Assembly (NCBI RefSeq): GCF_005938385.1
Contig: NZ_VCRA01000008.1
Location: forward strand, 1-64,000
Direction: 5' to 3'
DNA length: 64,000 nucleotides
Source: Paenibacillus mesophilus
GTDB lineage: Bacteria; Bacillota; Bacilli; Paenibacillales; NBRC-103111
Shown piece by piece: positions 62,244 to 64,000 of this stretch. The translations under genes were made by a program, and so were the position numbers. The number at the start of each line of letters is the position of its first letter. Position 1 is the stretch's first letter. The notes beneath the pieces were generated by a model. It searched no databases and was not told the DNA's origin. It saw only the letters and a list, made by a program, of their open reading frames with translations.

Positions 62244-63590
62244 ATGGTCTGGAAACAAACATTTAGCACGATTGCAACACTTGGCATGTTAGGAGCCGTC
62301 TTGTCCGCTTGCGGCAACAGTGCGACACCGGAAACAGGAGCAAATAATAACTCGTCCTCTCCCCCTGTCTCCCAAAAACCGAGCGAACCGCCGGCACCGG
62401 TAAAACTGATTATGATGCAGGATGGCGCTACCATTACGAAGGATGAATTCGAAAATCTGATCGCTGCCCCTGTCAAAGCCAAATACCCGCACATCTCCAT
62501 GGAATTGGTCATCAATAGCAAGGCGGATGCAGGCGTTCAAGATTTCATTGCTTCCGGCGAGTTTCCGGACCTGATCTTCAGCACGTATCCGCGCATTACG
62601 AACCACCGGGATTTGAAGACAGTCGAGGATCTGAATCCGTTAGTCGCCAAGAACAAGATGGATCTGACGAAATACGATCCCGCCGCTCTTCAAACCGCGC
62701 AAGTATACTCAGGTGACGGCAAGCTGTACGGACTTCCGTTTTCACTTAACTTTACGGCTACGTTTTACAACAAAGACATCTTTGATCGATTTGGTGTTCC
62801 TTACCCGAAAGACGGTATGACATGGGACGATGCACTGGAATCGGCAAAAAAGATATCGCGTGTTATGGACGGCGTTGAGTATAAGGGCGCTTTCATACAA
62901 GGGATCGGCGATGTATCTACACAACTGAGTCTGCCTCTCGTCGATCCGAAAACAGGCAAAGCGAATTTGGTCGCCCAAGAGGGCTGGAAAAAGCTATTCG
63001 ATCTGTACAAAGCGTTTACTGACATCCCAAATAACAAAGACGCCCTTGCGGGAGCGACGTTGAACAACGGGTTTCTAAAAGATCAGACGGTGGCAATGGC
63101 GATCAGTTACGACGCTCGTATTGCTGCGTTGGAGAAATTGTATGGAACGCCGCAAGACTTTAACTGGGACCTCACCCAATTCCCGAGCTTCAAGGAAAAA
63201 CCGAATACAACGGTCGCCTCGTCGGGTCATTTCCTGCTGCTGTCTTCTCTCGGCAAACATAAAGAAGAAGCATTCAAGGTTATAGAATTGCTCGGTTCAT
63301 CCGACGTACAGAAATTGATTACCGACCATGGCCGCTTCACCGCACTCCGCGACCAATCGATCAAAGAAATGTACGGAAACAATATGAAATCGCTGAAAGG
63401 CAAAAATATTAAATCCGTATTTAAAAGCCAGTTTGCTGCACCGGTAGCTCCACATACAAATACAGCCTATGTATTCAAACATATCAACACTTCGCTTACT
63501 CGGGTAGTCAACGGTGAAATCGATGTCAACACGGCCATTCGCGAAGCTGAAGATGCAGCGAACAAAGAAATTGCCGAAAAATCGAGATGA
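62244..63590 (+). CDS. Extracellular sugar-binding lipoprotein, partner of the beta-helix protein
   Basis: The 448-residue lipoprotein has the lipobox LSAC (Cys 23) and the family stretches 'ATFYNKDIFDRFGVPYPKDG' and 'DVNTAIREAEDAANKEIAEK'. It lies 73 bp after the beta-helix gene with its own operator-like box between. A Gfo/Idh dehydrogenase follows 24 bp downstream. No permease gene is visible up to the window end. Confidence 0.88.
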   Translation: MVWKQTFSTIATLGMLGAVLSACGNSATPETGANNNSSSPPVSQKPSEPPAPVKLIMMQDGATITKDEFENLIAAPVKAKYPHISMELVINSKADAGVQDFIASGEFPDLIFSTYPRITNHRDLKTVEDLNPLVAKNKMDLTKYDPAALQTAQVYSGDGKLYGLPFSLNFTATFYNKDIFDRFGVPYPKDGMTWDDALESAKKISRVMDGVEYKGAFIQGIGDVSTQLSLPLVDPKTGKANLVAQEGWKKLFDLYKAFTDIPNNKDALAGATLNNGFLKDQTVAMAISYDARIAALEKLYGTPQDFNWDLTQFPSFKEKPNTTVASSGHFLLLSSLGKHKEEAFKVIELLGSSDVQKLITDHGRFTALRDQSIKEMYGNNMKSLKGKNIKSVFKSQFAAPVAPHTNTAYVFKHINTSLTRVVNGEIDVNTAIREAEDAANKEIAEKSR

Positions 63591-63614
63591 TCCCACGAAA
63601 GGAAGGAATTGTTC

Positions 63615-64000
63615 GTGCAACCCGAATCAAAGGTTAAATTGGGAGTTATTGGACTAGGCGCTAGAGGAAAAGGCTTGCTTCATAATCTGCTGGTCATGGA
63701 CGACGTGGAAATACCGGCTGTATGCGATCCTTACGAGGACCGTCTGCAGCAAGCGCTGGAAATCGTAGCGGAAACGGGAAGGCCGAAGGCGGAAGGGTAT
63801 TCGGACTACAAGCAGCTGCTTGCTCGCGACGACATACAAGGCGTTATTATCGCCACGACCTGGATTACACACGCCGAGATCGCTATTGCGGCTATGAAAG
63901 CCGGCAAATACGCGGGGATCGAGGTTGGCGGAGCGGCTGCCCTCGAAGAGTGCTGGGAGCTGGTCCGGACTTCGGAGCAAACCGGTGTGCCATGTATGCT
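63615..64000 (+). CDS. Gfo/Idh/MocA-family oxidoreductase (partial)
   Basis: GTG 63615 lies 7 nt after GGAAGGA. The visible 128 residues show the NAD(P)-binding motif VKLGVIGLGARGKGLLHNLL, 'VCDPYEDRLQQALEIVAETG', 'QGVIIATTWITHAEIAIAAM' and 'AGIEVGGAAALEECWELVRT'. The gene runs off the window. It probably oxidises or epimerises a sugar derived from the substrate of the adjacent beta-helix and binding proteins. Confidence 0.85.
   Translation, partial: MQPESKVKLGVIGLGARGKGLLHNLLVMDDVEIPAVCDPYEDRLQQALEIVAETGRPKAEGYSDYKQLLARDDIQGVIIATTWITHAEIAIAAMKAGKYAGIEVGGAAALEECWELVRTSEQTGVPCM

Noticed and set aside
1..64000. CRISPR arrays, tRNA and rRNA genes
   Set aside because: No regularly spaced repeats and no tRNA- or rRNA-like sequence was recognised on reading; a dedicated scan was not possible.

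Overview
The window looks like a chromosomal segment of a Paenibacillus or Cohnella type soil Firmicute. The evidence is strong AGGAGG-type ribosome binding sites, a SleB/CwlJ spore-cortex hydrolase, a YolD-like protein, ArsR/SRPBCC gene pairs, and many LacI, AraC, GntR and IclR regulators next to sugar-binding lipoproteins. No rRNA, tRNA, CRISPR array or intact insertion sequence was seen. Assignments come from reading translated sequence; no database search was possible.

Layout. 0-9 kb: the end of an AraC-type gene (possibly broken by an in-frame stop), a beta-propeller protein, small membrane and unknown proteins, YolD, a class C beta-lactamase-fold hydrolase and a FemAB-like acyltransferase preceded by a transporter remnant. 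9-20 kb: an orphan solute-binding lipoprotein with a cre-like site, a SigJ-like sigma factor coupled to an FAD oxidoreductase, then a leftward run of solute-binding lipoprotein, Tat-exported beta-helix protein, LacI regulator and TIM-barrel isomerase. 19.6-20.6 kb: a TnpB fragment joined to a beginning-less beta-helix gene. 20.8-26.3 kb: two VOC proteins, the cortex hydrolase, threonine synthase, a small membrane protein and an ArsR/SRPBCC pair. 26.5-36 kb: a leftward operon (NodB-like deacetylase, DegT aminotransferase, heparinase II/III protein, solute-binding lipoprotein, Tat beta-helix protein) facing a GntR regulator whose C-terminal part is itself a solute-binding-protein fold. 38-42.7 kb: a Cfr-like 23S rRNA methyltransferase behind an elaborate leader, then a complete ECF transporter. 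43-44.6 kb: a second ArsR/SRPBCC pair. 44.7-50.5 kb: an IclR-linked group (ceramidase-like hydrolase, LhgO-like oxidase, SDR, Gfo/Idh dehydrogenase). 50.6-57.6 kb: a solute-binding lipoprotein with two FAD oxidoreductases, LacI and AraC. 57.6-58.1 kb: three gene stumps in about 500 bp. 58.1-64 kb: VOC and ArsR genes, then LacI, Tat beta-helix protein, solute-binding lipoprotein and a Gfo/Idh gene cut by the window end.

How the genes work together. Most of the window appears to serve capture and breakdown of plant or microbial polysaccharides. The striking pattern is the repeated pairing of an orphan sugar-binding lipoprotein (no ABC permease gene anywhere in the window) with a Tat-exported right-handed beta-helix protein, at three loci and in two gene orders, each near a LacI or GntR regulator. 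Stumps of the same families (solute-binding protein, beta-helix, LacI, AraC, Gfo/Idh, M20 amidohydrolase) lie between the intact loci, which suggests repeated duplication and loss. The other notable feature is the leader of the Cfr-like gene, where a terminator, a perfectly complementary antiterminator segment, a leader ORF and a Shine-Dalgarno-sequestering hairpin can be read directly from the sequence.
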